From NCBI GenBank assembly GCA_947458415.1, contig CANGZG010000109.1:1-7930 (forward strand): a stretch of DNA of 7,930 nt. Direction: 5' to 3'. Positions 1 through 5,908 of the stretch are shown here, piece by piece. The notes beneath the pieces were generated by a model. It searched no databases. It saw only the letters and a program-made list of their open reading frames with translations, and had not been told where the DNA came from. Each line of letters begins with the position of its first letter. Positions within the stretch are counted from its first letter, which is position 1. The translations under genes and the position numbers were made by a program. This DNA comes from Comamonadaceae bacterium (GTDB taxonomy: Bacteria; Pseudomonadota; Gammaproteobacteria; Burkholderiales; Burkholderiaceae_C).

Positions 1-894
1 CGGGTTCGGGGCGGTCAACCGGTGCACATGTGCCAGCAAACGCACAGGTTGTTCTGTTTGCCAATCCAAATGGTGCAGGATTTGCCCGTCTCGGCAAGTC
101 AGCGCCAGTTCGCCAAACGGTGGCTCGTGTTCCATGTGGCGCGATTCTTTGCCGTTGAGCCAACCGGCGCGAGGGCAACTGTGAAACCAAGGTTGTTCAT
201 TGGCACACGCGGCCAACACCGCGTCCACCGTGTCAAAGGCTTGCATGCGTTCCAGCGTGCGAATGGTGGGAAAGATGATGAAGAAATCGTTGTCGCGGTG
301 ACGTTGCAGGGCTTCTGCTGGGCGAATCCATAAAGGCTCGAATTGCTCTTTGTCATCGGCCACTGGGGTTTGGTCTTGCGGCATGCGCGCCACCAAAAAG
401 GGCACGTCAAAGCGACGCTTCAAATCTCGGTCGGTCACCCAATGCGCCAACACAAACACCTGGTCCGCCGCCATGCGCATGCCATGCGTTTGTATTTGCG
501 GCGCCAACGCCTGGGTACGGTCTAAACGCGCGATGTCATCCTTGTTGGCCACGCGCCCATCGGGGTGACGTGCCAACAGCACACCCAGTTCTTCAAAGCT
601 TTCACGAATGGCCGCGATCGCTTGGGTGAGTCGCTCATCGGTTTGGGTGTGTCGTCGCGCCGCCAGCGGGTGTGCGCTGTGGTCTGCAGGGTCAATGCCA
701 CCCCCGGGAAACACATAGGCGCCTGGTGCAAAGCTGGCGTTCATTGAGCGTCTGGTCATCAGCACTTCGATGCCTTGGTCGCTATCGCGCAGCAACAAAA
801 CGGTGGCGGCTGGCAACAAGGGGGCGGGATCGCGTTGAGGATGCAGTTGCAAATGCGGACGGACCATGGCTGAAATGGAGAGTGAATCAGGCAT
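1..894 (-). CDS. NUDIX hydrolase (NUDT19/COG0494-like), 3' end outside window
   Basis: I translated the minus strand from an ATG at 894; the frame stays open for 298 codons to the window edge, so the C-terminus is missing. Residues 28-37 form a hydrophobic beta strand (ending LLLRDS), followed by TRRSMNASFAPGAYVFPGGG at 47-66. The Nudix box core REsfEELGv lies at 97-105, with R97, E98, E101 and E102 as the expected metal-binding and catalytic residues. The distance from the FPGGG glycines to RExxEE is longer than in the classical Nudix box, an insertion typical of NUDT7/NUDT19-like proteins, which hydrolyse CoA- or nucleotide-diphosphate compounds. The substrate here cannot be told. A GGGG stretch 6 nt before the ATG is the only weak ribosome site. 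Met10 is a possible alternative start. The gene is divergent from dapF with only 12 bases between the two start codons. Confidence 0.9.
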   Translation of the reverse strand, partial: MPDSLSISAMVRPHLQLHPQRDPAPLLPAATVLLLRDSDQGIEVLMTRRSMNASFAPGAYVFPGGGIDPADHSAHPLAARRHTQTDERLTQAIAAIRESFEELGVLLARHPDGRVANKDDIARLDRTQALAPQIQTHGMRMAADQVFVLAHWVTDRDLKRRFDVPFLVARMPQDQTPVADDKEQFEPLWIRPAEALQRHRDNDFFIIFPTIRTLERMQAFDTVDAVLAACANEQPWFHSCPRAGWLNGKESRHMEHEPPFGELALTCRDGQILHHLDWQTEQPVRLLAHVHRLTAPNP

Positions 895-900
895 GATAAT
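870..900 (+). promoter_or_regulatory. candidate dapF promoter giving a leaderless mRNA
   Basis: GATAAT at 895-900 matches the sigma70 -10 consensus at 5 of 6 bases. With normal -10 to +1 spacing, transcription would start at 907, which is the A of the dapF ATG. The best -35 is poor: CTGAAA at 870-875, 4 of 6 bases with a 19-bp spacer. No Shine-Dalgarno sequence lies at a useful distance from the ATG. The element sits over the 5' end of the divergent NUDIX gene. This is an inference from pattern only. Confidence 0.35.
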
Positions 901-906
901 CCCCGC

Positions 907-1761
907 ATGCGTATCCGATTTACCAAAATGCAAGGCGCGGGCAACGATTTTGTGGTGCTCGACGAGACCCAAGGTTTGCTGGGACTGCGCGCGGATGATT
1001 ACCGTTTTTTGGCGGATCGGCATTTTGGGGTGGGCGCCGATCAAATACTCAGCGTTCGCGCCGCTCCCTCCGCCGATGTGGATTTTGAATATGTGATTCA
1101 CAACGCCGACGGCGGCGAGGTGGAACAGTGCGGTAACGGCTCGCGTTGTTTTGTGCGTTTTGTGCGTGAACAAGGGCTCACCACCAAGCAAAGCATTCGC
1201 GTCAAGGTGCATGGCGGTGTCATCACTTTGAACGAATTGCCAGATGGTCAAGTGAAAGTTGACATGGGACAGCCCGTGTTGGATGAGCCGCAGATTCCGT
1301 TTCTCACCGAGCACGCACAGGCATTGGACGACCCGCCTTTGTTGTGGCGCTTGCAATGCAACACACAGGTTGCCGATGTGGCCGTGGTGTCCATGGGCAA
1401 TCCGCATGCCGTCATGCGGGTCAGTGATGTCGAGATGGCGCCGGTGACAGAACTCGGTCCGTTGATTGAACACCATCCTGCCTTTCCTCAGCGTGTCAAC
1501 GCGGGCTTCATGCAAATCTTGTCAAAGCAACGCATCAAGTTGCGCGTGTTCGAGCGCGGTGCGGGCGAAACCTTGGCCTGTGGCACAGGTGCGTGTGCGG
1601 CGGTGGTCGCTGGCATTCGACAAGCATGGCTCGACCCGGTGGTTGAAGTGCACGCGCGCGGCGGCGTGTTGACGATTGAATGGCAGGGACCTGGTCATCC
1701 CGTGTGGATGACAGGACCGGCCACCACGGTATTTACTGGCGAGATGGAGATTCCCCGATGA
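907..1761 (+). CDS. dapF: diaminopimelate epimerase
   Basis: DapF converts LL-diaminopimelate to meso-diaminopimelate in the cytoplasm, supplying both lysine synthesis and the peptidoglycan cross-link residue. The 284-residue protein has the usual length of the family. The N-terminus MRIRFTKMQGAGNDFVVLDE is the standard opening. The two catalytic cysteines of this cofactor-free epimerase are present: C75 in NADGGEVEQCGNGSR and C225 in ERGAGETLACGTGACA. SMGNPHAV at 162-169 is also characteristic. The start is fixed by homology; no Shine-Dalgarno sequence is seen. The stop overlaps the next gene's start as ATGA, so dapF heads the dapF-DUF484-xerC-rlmI run. A dapF-(DUF484)-xerC order is also known in gammaproteobacteria such as E. 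coli. Confidence 0.98.
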   Translation: MRIRFTKMQGAGNDFVVLDETQGLLGLRADDYRFLADRHFGVGADQILSVRAAPSADVDFEYVIHNADGGEVEQCGNGSRCFVRFVREQGLTTKQSIRVKVHGGVITLNELPDGQVKVDMGQPVLDEPQIPFLTEHAQALDDPPLLWRLQCNTQVADVAVVSMGNPHAVMRVSDVEMAPVTELGPLIEHHPAFPQRVNAGFMQILSKQRIKLRVFERGAGETLACGTGACAAVVAGIRQAWLDPVVEVHARGGVLTIEWQGPGHPVWMTGPATTVFTGEMEIPR

Positions 1762-2465
1762 GCAACCCGATCACCCCGATCACAGAAGACGACATCGCCA
1801 ATTTTTTGGTGAACACACCGGATTTTTTTGACCGCCATGCGCAACTGCTCTCCAGCGTTCGCATCGTCAGTCCGCACGGACAGCGGGCAGTCAGTCTGCA
1901 AGAGCGACAAGCCGACATGCTGCGCGAAAAAATCCGCGCCCTTGAACACCGCATGATGGAGATGATTCGCAACGGCAGTGACAACGCGGTGTTGGCTGAC
2001 CGCTTGCACCGTTGGGCGCAAAGTTTGTTGATACTGCAACAACCCGCCGATTTGCCTGCGGCCATCGTGGCTGAAATTCAGCACCACTTCATGGTGCCCC
2101 AAGTTGCTTTGCGGGTTTGGCGTGTGGCCGATAAATTCCAGAAAAAATCGTTTGCGCAAAACATCAGCGAAGAGGTCAAGCACTTCACCCGCGAATTGGC
2201 TGCCCCATATTGCGGTGCCAATGCCGAATTTGAAGCAGTGCAATGGCTGGCGCATCCGCACGAAGCGCAATCGGTGGCGTTATTGCCCTTGCGGCACAAC
2301 ACCACGCCTTGGACCGACCCCGCTGAAAACGCCACGGCAGCCGACAGCATTGGGTTGTTGGTGCTGGCCTCTCCGGATCCTCAGCGTTTCCACCCGTCCA
2401 TGGGCACGGATGTGTTGACGCGCATCGCCGAGTTGGCCGCTGCCGCACTGGTGCGACTGCAATAA
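1758..2465 (+). CDS. DUF484 family protein (YigA-like)
   Basis: This 235-residue cytoplasmic protein belongs to the DUF484 family, recognised by its N-terminal ITEDDIANFLVNTPDFFDRH, the following VSLQERQ and REKIRALEHRMMEM segments, and its position between dapF and xerC. Residues ~45-75 look like a short helical or coiled-coil connector. The C-terminal half (~80-235) resembles a GAF-like fold, with GLLVLASPDPQRFHPSMGTD near the end, as in DUF484 members. The biochemical role is not known. The ATG at 1758 is chosen over an in-frame ATG at 1680 because GGAG at 1746-1749 is 8 nt upstream, it overlaps the dapF stop as ATGA, and the family's conserved N-terminus begins here. Confidence 0.93.
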   Translation: MSNPITPITEDDIANFLVNTPDFFDRHAQLLSSVRIVSPHGQRAVSLQERQADMLREKIRALEHRMMEMIRNGSDNAVLADRLHRWAQSLLILQQPADLPAAIVAEIQHHFMVPQVALRVWRVADKFQKKSFAQNISEEVKHFTRELAAPYCGANAEFEAVQWLAHPHEAQSVALLPLRHNTTPWTDPAENATAADSIGLLVLASPDPQRFHPSMGTDVLTRIAELAAAALVRLQ

Positions 2466-2470
2466 GACAC

Positions 2471-3418
2471 ATGCCCGACATGGCCGATGACGTCGCACTG
2501 GTCGAACGCTATTTGGCGCATGCCCGGTTTGAAAAACGCTTGGCCGAGCGCACCTTGGCTTTGTACCGTGGTGATTTGCTTCGTTTGCAGGCTTTGGCCG
2601 CAGCAGACAAGGTGGCGTTGACGGCGGTGCAAGCGCACCACATGCGTCGGTGGATGGCGCAAATGCACGCCAGCGGCCGTTCGCCGCGCGGCATTGCCTT
2701 GATCACCTCTGGGTGGCGCGGTTTTTACACCTGGTTGGGCCGCGAGGGTTGGGTCAAAAGCCATCCGCTGGCAGGCATGCGAGCCCCGAAATCTGCCAAA
2801 CCTTTACCCAAAGCCTTGAACGTGGACGAAGCGGTGCAACTCGCTGCATTCCGGCAAGAGGCGCAAGACCCGTGGTTGCAAGCGCGTGATGCAGCCATGG
2901 TCGAGTTGCTCTACAGCAGTGGTTTGCGAGTGGCTGAACTCACCGGCTTGGATGTGCAAGCCGGACCCCAGGCGCGCGGTTGGATTGACATGCAAGACGC
3001 GCAAGCGCATGTGCTGGGCAAAGGTTCCAAGCGCCGAAGCGTGCCAGTGGGCACACAGGCGATGGCAGCCTTGCAAGCATGGTTGGCGTGGCGGGAGCAG
3101 AAGCTGCCCGCGCATGCGCAGTCACAGCAAGCCTTGTTTGTCGGTGTGCGCGGAACGCGTTTGACCTCGCAAGCGATTTGGCAACGTTTGCGCTTGCGTG
3201 GGGTGCAAGCGGGCATCAGCACCCCAGTGCATCCGCACATGTTGCGACATTCGTTTGCCAGCCATGTGTTGCAGTCCAGTGGCGACTTGCGTGCCGTGCA
3301 AGAATTGCTGGGCCATGCCAACATTGGCACCACACAGATTTACACTCGGTTGGATTACCAACATTTGGCCAAGGCCTATGACGCCGCGCATCCGAGAGCC
3401 AAACGCAAATCCCCATGA
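2471..3418 (+). CDS. xerC: tyrosine site-specific recombinase XerC
   Basis: XerC acts with XerD at the dif site to resolve chromosome dimers before division. The 315-residue product has an N-terminal SAM-like core-binding domain (~10-95) and a C-terminal catalytic domain (~115-310). All active-site residues of the tyrosine recombinases are visible: R153 in SSGLRVAEL, K184 in LGKGSKRR, H256 and R259 in HPHMLRHSF, H282 in LLGHANI, and the nucleophile Y291 in TTQIYTRLD. The operon position behind dapF and DUF484, and the LGHANIGTTQIYT motif, favour XerC over XerD or an integron/phage integrase. It starts 5 bases after the DUF484 stop with no convincing ribosome site, so translation is probably coupled; Met4 (2480) is an alternative start. 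Its stop overlaps rlmI as ATGA. Confidence 0.95.
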   Translation: MPDMADDVALVERYLAHARFEKRLAERTLALYRGDLLRLQALAAADKVALTAVQAHHMRRWMAQMHASGRSPRGIALITSGWRGFYTWLGREGWVKSHPLAGMRAPKSAKPLPKALNVDEAVQLAAFRQEAQDPWLQARDAAMVELLYSSGLRVAELTGLDVQAGPQARGWIDMQDAQAHVLGKGSKRRSVPVGTQAMAALQAWLAWREQKLPAHAQSQQALFVGVRGTRLTSQAIWQRLRLRGVQAGISTPVHPHMLRHSFASHVLQSSGDLRAVQELLGHANIGTTQIYTRLDYQHLAKAYDAAHPRAKRKSP

Positions 3419-4632
3419 AAACCATCCAACTCAAAGCCGGTAAAGAGCGCTCGGCATTGCGCGGTCACCCTTGGGTGTTTGACAGTGCCATCGCCAAAGG
3501 CGGTGGGGACGCGGGTGAAACCGTGCGTGTCGAATCGCAAACAGGCCAGTTCCTCGGTTGGGCGGCTTTCAGTCCGACCTCGCGCATCCGCGCGCGCATA
3601 TGGAGTTTCCAAAGCGATGAGCGGATTGACGCCGCTTTTTTTGAAAAGCAAGTGGCGGCGGCCGTGGCCATGCGGGCGCGATTGCAAGTGCCCAGCAACG
3701 GCGTGCGGTTGGTGCATGGTGAAGCCGATGGTTTGCCTGGCTTGATTGTTGACAGTTACGACGACACCTTGGTGGCCCAGTTTTTGTCCGCCGGCACTGA
3801 GCGGTTCAAAGCAGACATCGTCAAAGCGCTGGTATTGCACACCGGCGCCAAGCGCGTGTTCGAGCGGTCTGACTCGGGCGTGCGTGCATTGGAAGGCCTG
3901 GGTCCGGTCACCGGCTGGTTGTACCGAGCGGATGGCAGCAGCGATGACACCCAGATCGTGATTCAAGAGCACGATTGGTCGCTGGCGCTTGACATCGCCG
4001 AAGGCCACAAAACAGGGTTTTACCTGGACCAGCGCGACAGCCGATTGAAATTTGCCGAATACGCGCAGCGCTTGAATTTGCGTCAAGTGCTCAATTGCTA
4101 TTGCTACACCGGCGGTTTCAGTGTGGCTGGCTTGAGCGGCATGCGACAAAGCGGTGCCTTGAGCGATGGCGCACAAGTCACGTCGATTGACTCGTCTGCA
4201 CCTGCGATTGCCAAAGCCCAGGCCAACGTGACGCGCAATGGGTTTGATGCACAACGCCAAGTGTTCATGGATGCGGATGTCAACGCGTCTTTGCGTGCGT
4301 TGCACAAGGAAGGCAAACAATTCGACGGTATCGTGCTCGACCCGCCCAAATTTGCCCCCAGCGCCGCGCATGCCGAGCGCGCGGCGCGTGCGTACAAAGA
4401 CATCAACCGCTGGGCGTTCAAATTGCTGGCCCCTGGCGGCGTGTTGTTCACGTACAGTTGTTCGGGCGGCATTCCACCGGAACTGTTTCACAAAATCGTG
4501 GCATCTGCGGGCACTGATGCGGGGGTGGATGCTTACATCCTCGAGCGGGTTCAGGCCGCGCCAGACCATCCCATGACCGTGAATTTCCCCGAGGGCGAGT
4601 ACCTCAAGGGCTTGGTATTGATGAAGAAGTGA
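3415..4632 (+). CDS. rlmI: 23S rRNA (cytosine-5) methyltransferase, RlmI family
   Basis: RlmI uses S-adenosylmethionine to make m5C at position 1962 (E. coli numbering) of 23S rRNA. The 405-residue product is close to E. coli RlmI (396) and reads along it: a PUA-like N-terminal RNA-binding domain (~1-75, with LRGHPWVF at 16-23), HGEADGLPG at 101-109, GHKTGFYLDQRDSR at 197-210, the SAM-binding motif NCYCYTGGF at 227-235, LDPPKFA at 308-314, YKDIN at 327-331, and the catalytic-type cysteine C349 in TYSCSG. About eight extra residues (around 243-252) lie between the TGGF motif and the next strand, a small insertion relative to E. coli. The ATG overlaps the xerC TGA. I see no terminator behind it. 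A related m5C methyltransferase with different site choice cannot be excluded. Confidence 0.9.
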   Translation: MKTIQLKAGKERSALRGHPWVFDSAIAKGGGDAGETVRVESQTGQFLGWAAFSPTSRIRARIWSFQSDERIDAAFFEKQVAAAVAMRARLQVPSNGVRLVHGEADGLPGLIVDSYDDTLVAQFLSAGTERFKADIVKALVLHTGAKRVFERSDSGVRALEGLGPVTGWLYRADGSSDDTQIVIQEHDWSLALDIAEGHKTGFYLDQRDSRLKFAEYAQRLNLRQVLNCYCYTGGFSVAGLSGMRQSGALSDGAQVTSIDSSAPAIAKAQANVTRNGFDAQRQVFMDADVNASLRALHKEGKQFDGIVLDPPKFAPSAAHAERAARAYKDINRWAFKLLAPGGVLFTYSCSGGIPPELFHKIVASAGTDAGVDAYILERVQAAPDHPMTVNFPEGEYLKGLVLMKK

Positions 4633-4634
4633 AC

Positions 4635-4652
4635 CCATGACTTGATTCATGG
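4635..4652. repeat. perfect 6-bp inverted repeat upstream of the COG0523 gene
   Basis: CCATGA, a 6-base spacer, then TCATGG. It begins 3 bases after the rlmI stop and ends just before a -10-like TACACT at 4654-4659. It has no following T-run, so it is not an intrinsic terminator. Its position over the likely -35/-10 spacer would suit an operator, but it does not resemble the known AT-rich Zur box. Confidence 0.5.
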
Positions 4653-4653
4653 C

Positions 4654-4690
4654 TACACTGCCCCACCTTTGGTGTTTGTTTTGATGAAGG
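4654..4690 (+). promoter_or_regulatory. possible -10 element and ribosome site of the COG0523 gene
   Basis: TACACT (4654-4659) matches the -10 consensus at 4 of 6 bases, but no good -35 is found at 16-18 bp. GAAGG (4686-4690) lies 10 nt before the ATG at 4701 and is an acceptable Shine-Dalgarno sequence. The 68-base gap after rlmI holds these elements and the inverted repeat, and nothing else recognisable. Confidence 0.35.
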
Positions 4691-4700
4691 TTGAAGTGTC

Positions 4701-5771
4701 ATGTTGATTCCAGCTACTGTCTTGACCGGCTTTTTGGGCGCCGGTAAAACCACTTTGCTCAAGCGTGTGTTGAGCGAAGACCATGGCCACAAAATCGCCA
4801 TCATCGAAAACGAATTCGGTGAAGAAAACATTGACAACGACATTTTGGTGTCTGACACCAAAGAGCACATTGTTCAAATGAGCAATGGCTGCGTGTGCTG
4901 CACGATCCGTGAAGACTTGCGCACCACCTTGCAAGAATTGGCAGAAAAGAAACGCAAAGGTGAACTCGACTTTGACCGTGTGGTCATCGAGACCACGGGC
5001 TTGGCCGATCCCGGCCCGGTTGCACAAACTTTTTTCATGGACGATGAAATCGCAGAAAGTTTTCTGTTGGACTCGGTGTTGACGTTGGTGGACGCCAAGC
5101 ACGCCGCGCAAACGCTGAACGACCGCCAAGAAGCACGCCGACAAGTGGGGTTTGCCGATCAAATCTTCATCAGCAAAAGCGAATTGGTCAGCGCCGAGGA
5201 ATTGGACGCCTTGCAGCACCGCCTCAAACACATGAACCCGCGCGCGCCGCAACACACCGTGCATTTCGGTGAGATTGGCTTGGACAAAGTGTTCGATTTG
5301 CGCGGCTTTAACCTGAACACCACGCTGGAAATCGACCCGGATTTTTTGAGCGAAGGACACGATCACCACCATCACGATGGCGAGCATTGCGATCACCCTT
5401 CACATGCCCATGACCACCACGGCGACCATGACCACGCGCATGGCCATGGCCACGGACACCACCATCACCATGACGATGATGTCAAAAGCTTTGTATTCAA
5501 AGCCGACCGTGCCCTTGACCCTGCCAAACTCGAAGATTTCTTGGGCGCCATCGTCAACATTTATGGGCCGCGCATGCTGCGCTACAAAGGCGTGTTGCAC
5601 ATGAAAGGCACCGAGCGCAAAGTGATTTTTCAAGGCGTGCACCAACTGATGGGCAGCGATTTGGGGCAACCTTGGGACAAGAATGAGAAGCGAATGAGCA
5701 AAATGGTATTCATTGGCATCGATTTGCCTCGCGATATCTTCATGCAAGGGCTGCAACAGTGCGTAAGCTGA
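4701..5771 (+). CDS. COG0523 / CobW-family GTPase (YjiA-like) with histidine-rich loop
   Basis: This is a G3E-class GTPase of the CobW/UreG-related COG0523 group, cytoplasmic proteins thought to act as metal (often zinc) insertases or chaperones. The 356 residues contain the Walker A/G1 motif GFLGAGKTT (10-18), NEFGEENID (37-45), the hallmark metal-binding CxCC motif as NGCVCCTIRED (C64, C66, C67), the G3 region ETTGLADP (97-104) and a G4-like SKSE (158-161, where canonical GTPases have NKxD). Between the GTPase and CobW C-terminal domains, residues 220-257 hold 21 histidines. The C-terminal domain reads LRYKGVLHMKG (293-303), FQGVHQLMG and MVFIGIDLP, as in E. coli YjiA. That makes it a YjiA/ZagA-like member rather than the cobalamin protein CobW. 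The metal partner cannot be read from the sequence. The downstream neighbour is a zinc-finger-depleted DksA. Confidence 0.94.
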   Translation: MLIPATVLTGFLGAGKTTLLKRVLSEDHGHKIAIIENEFGEENIDNDILVSDTKEHIVQMSNGCVCCTIREDLRTTLQELAEKKRKGELDFDRVVIETTGLADPGPVAQTFFMDDEIAESFLLDSVLTLVDAKHAAQTLNDRQEARRQVGFADQIFISKSELVSAEELDALQHRLKHMNPRAPQHTVHFGEIGLDKVFDLRGFNLNTTLEIDPDFLSEGHDHHHHDGEHCDHPSHAHDHHGDHDHAHGHGHGHHHHHDDDVKSFVFKADRALDPAKLEDFLGAIVNIYGPRMLRYKGVLHMKGTERKVIFQGVHQLMGSDLGQPWDKNEKRMSKMVFIGIDLPRDIFMQGLQQCVS

Positions 5772-5778
5772 GTACAAT
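5751..5778 (+). promoter_or_regulatory. candidate dksA promoter with GC-rich discriminator
   Basis: TACAAT at 5773-5778 matches the -10 consensus at 5 of 6 bases and overlaps the end of the GTPase gene; a weak -35, CTGCAA, lies at 5751-5756 (16-bp spacer). The nine bases after the -10 (5779-5787) are all G or C, so the predicted discriminator up to +1 near 5785 is GC-only. The transcript would have a leader of about 120 nt before the dksA GTG. Confidence 0.45.
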
Positions 5779-5791
5779 CCGCGCGCCACTG

Positions 5792-5818
5792 GCGTCTCAT
5801 GTGACATGCATGCGACGC
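5792..5818. repeat. short inverted repeat at the start of the dksA leader
   Basis: GCGTC (5792-5796) pairs with GACGC (5814-5818), enclosing two CATG words (5798-5801 and 5805-5808) that can pair with each other. It is a weak, interrupted stem near the predicted 5' end of the mRNA and may be chance. Confidence 0.25.
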
Positions 5819-5861
5819 GATACAAAAATGGCAAAGATGTATTCAATAACAGAGGTCTTGG

Positions 5862-5880
5862 CGATGGAAGTCCTCCATCG
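5862..5880. repeat. perfect 7-bp hairpin in the dksA leader
   Basis: CGATGGA and TCCATCG are exact reverse complements around the 5-base loop AGTCC. The stem contains the ATG of the short upstream ORF and ends 12 bases before the dksA ribosome site. There is no T-run, so it is not a terminator. The loop-proximal TCCTCC (5871-5876) could alternatively pair for 4 bp with the AGGAG ribosome site. Confidence 0.5.
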
Positions 5881-5908
5881 GATCTGGCCCACAGGAGAAG
5901 TACAGTGA
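5864..5908 (+). CDS. possible leader peptide ORF overlapping the dksA start
   Basis: An ATG at 5864 opens a 14-codon frame, MEVLHRIWPTGEVQ, whose TGA (5906-5908) overlaps the dksA GTG (5905-5907) as GTGA. An AGAGG sequence at 5851-5855 lies 8 nt before the ATG, a proper ribosome-site distance. The same frame is open further upstream through ATGs at 5837, 5828 and 5810, giving up to 32 residues. Its codons (ATA, TCA, ACA, GTA, GGA) are not the favoured ones of the neighbouring genes, which argues against strong protein-coding selection. It could act through translational coupling rather than through its product. It resembles no peptide I know. Confidence 0.3.
   Translation: MEVLHRIWPTGEVQ
5893..5897 (+). 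promoter_or_regulatory. ribosome binding site deciding the dksA start
   Basis: AGGAG lies 7 nt upstream of GTG 5905. No comparable site lies before the in-frame ATG at 5806, so translation is taken to start at the GTG. Confidence 0.85.

Noticed and set aside
1680..1757. Longer N-terminus for the DUF484 protein from an ATG at 1680
   Set aside because: It would overlap dapF by 82 bases, lacks a ribosome site and adds residues outside the conserved family start at 1758.
3376..4650. A 424-codon minus-strand open frame covering all of rlmI
   Set aside because: It is the mirror of a well-supported gene, has no family resemblance, and long antisense frames are common in GC-rich DNA with this codon bias.
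4635..4652. Intrinsic terminator after rlmI
   Set aside because: The stem is short, only moderately GC-rich and not followed by a T-run.
5806..5904. Longer DksA start at ATG 5806
   Set aside because: There is no ribosome site in front of it, and GTG 5905 has AGGAG at ideal distance; the extra residues are not lysine-rich like the rest.
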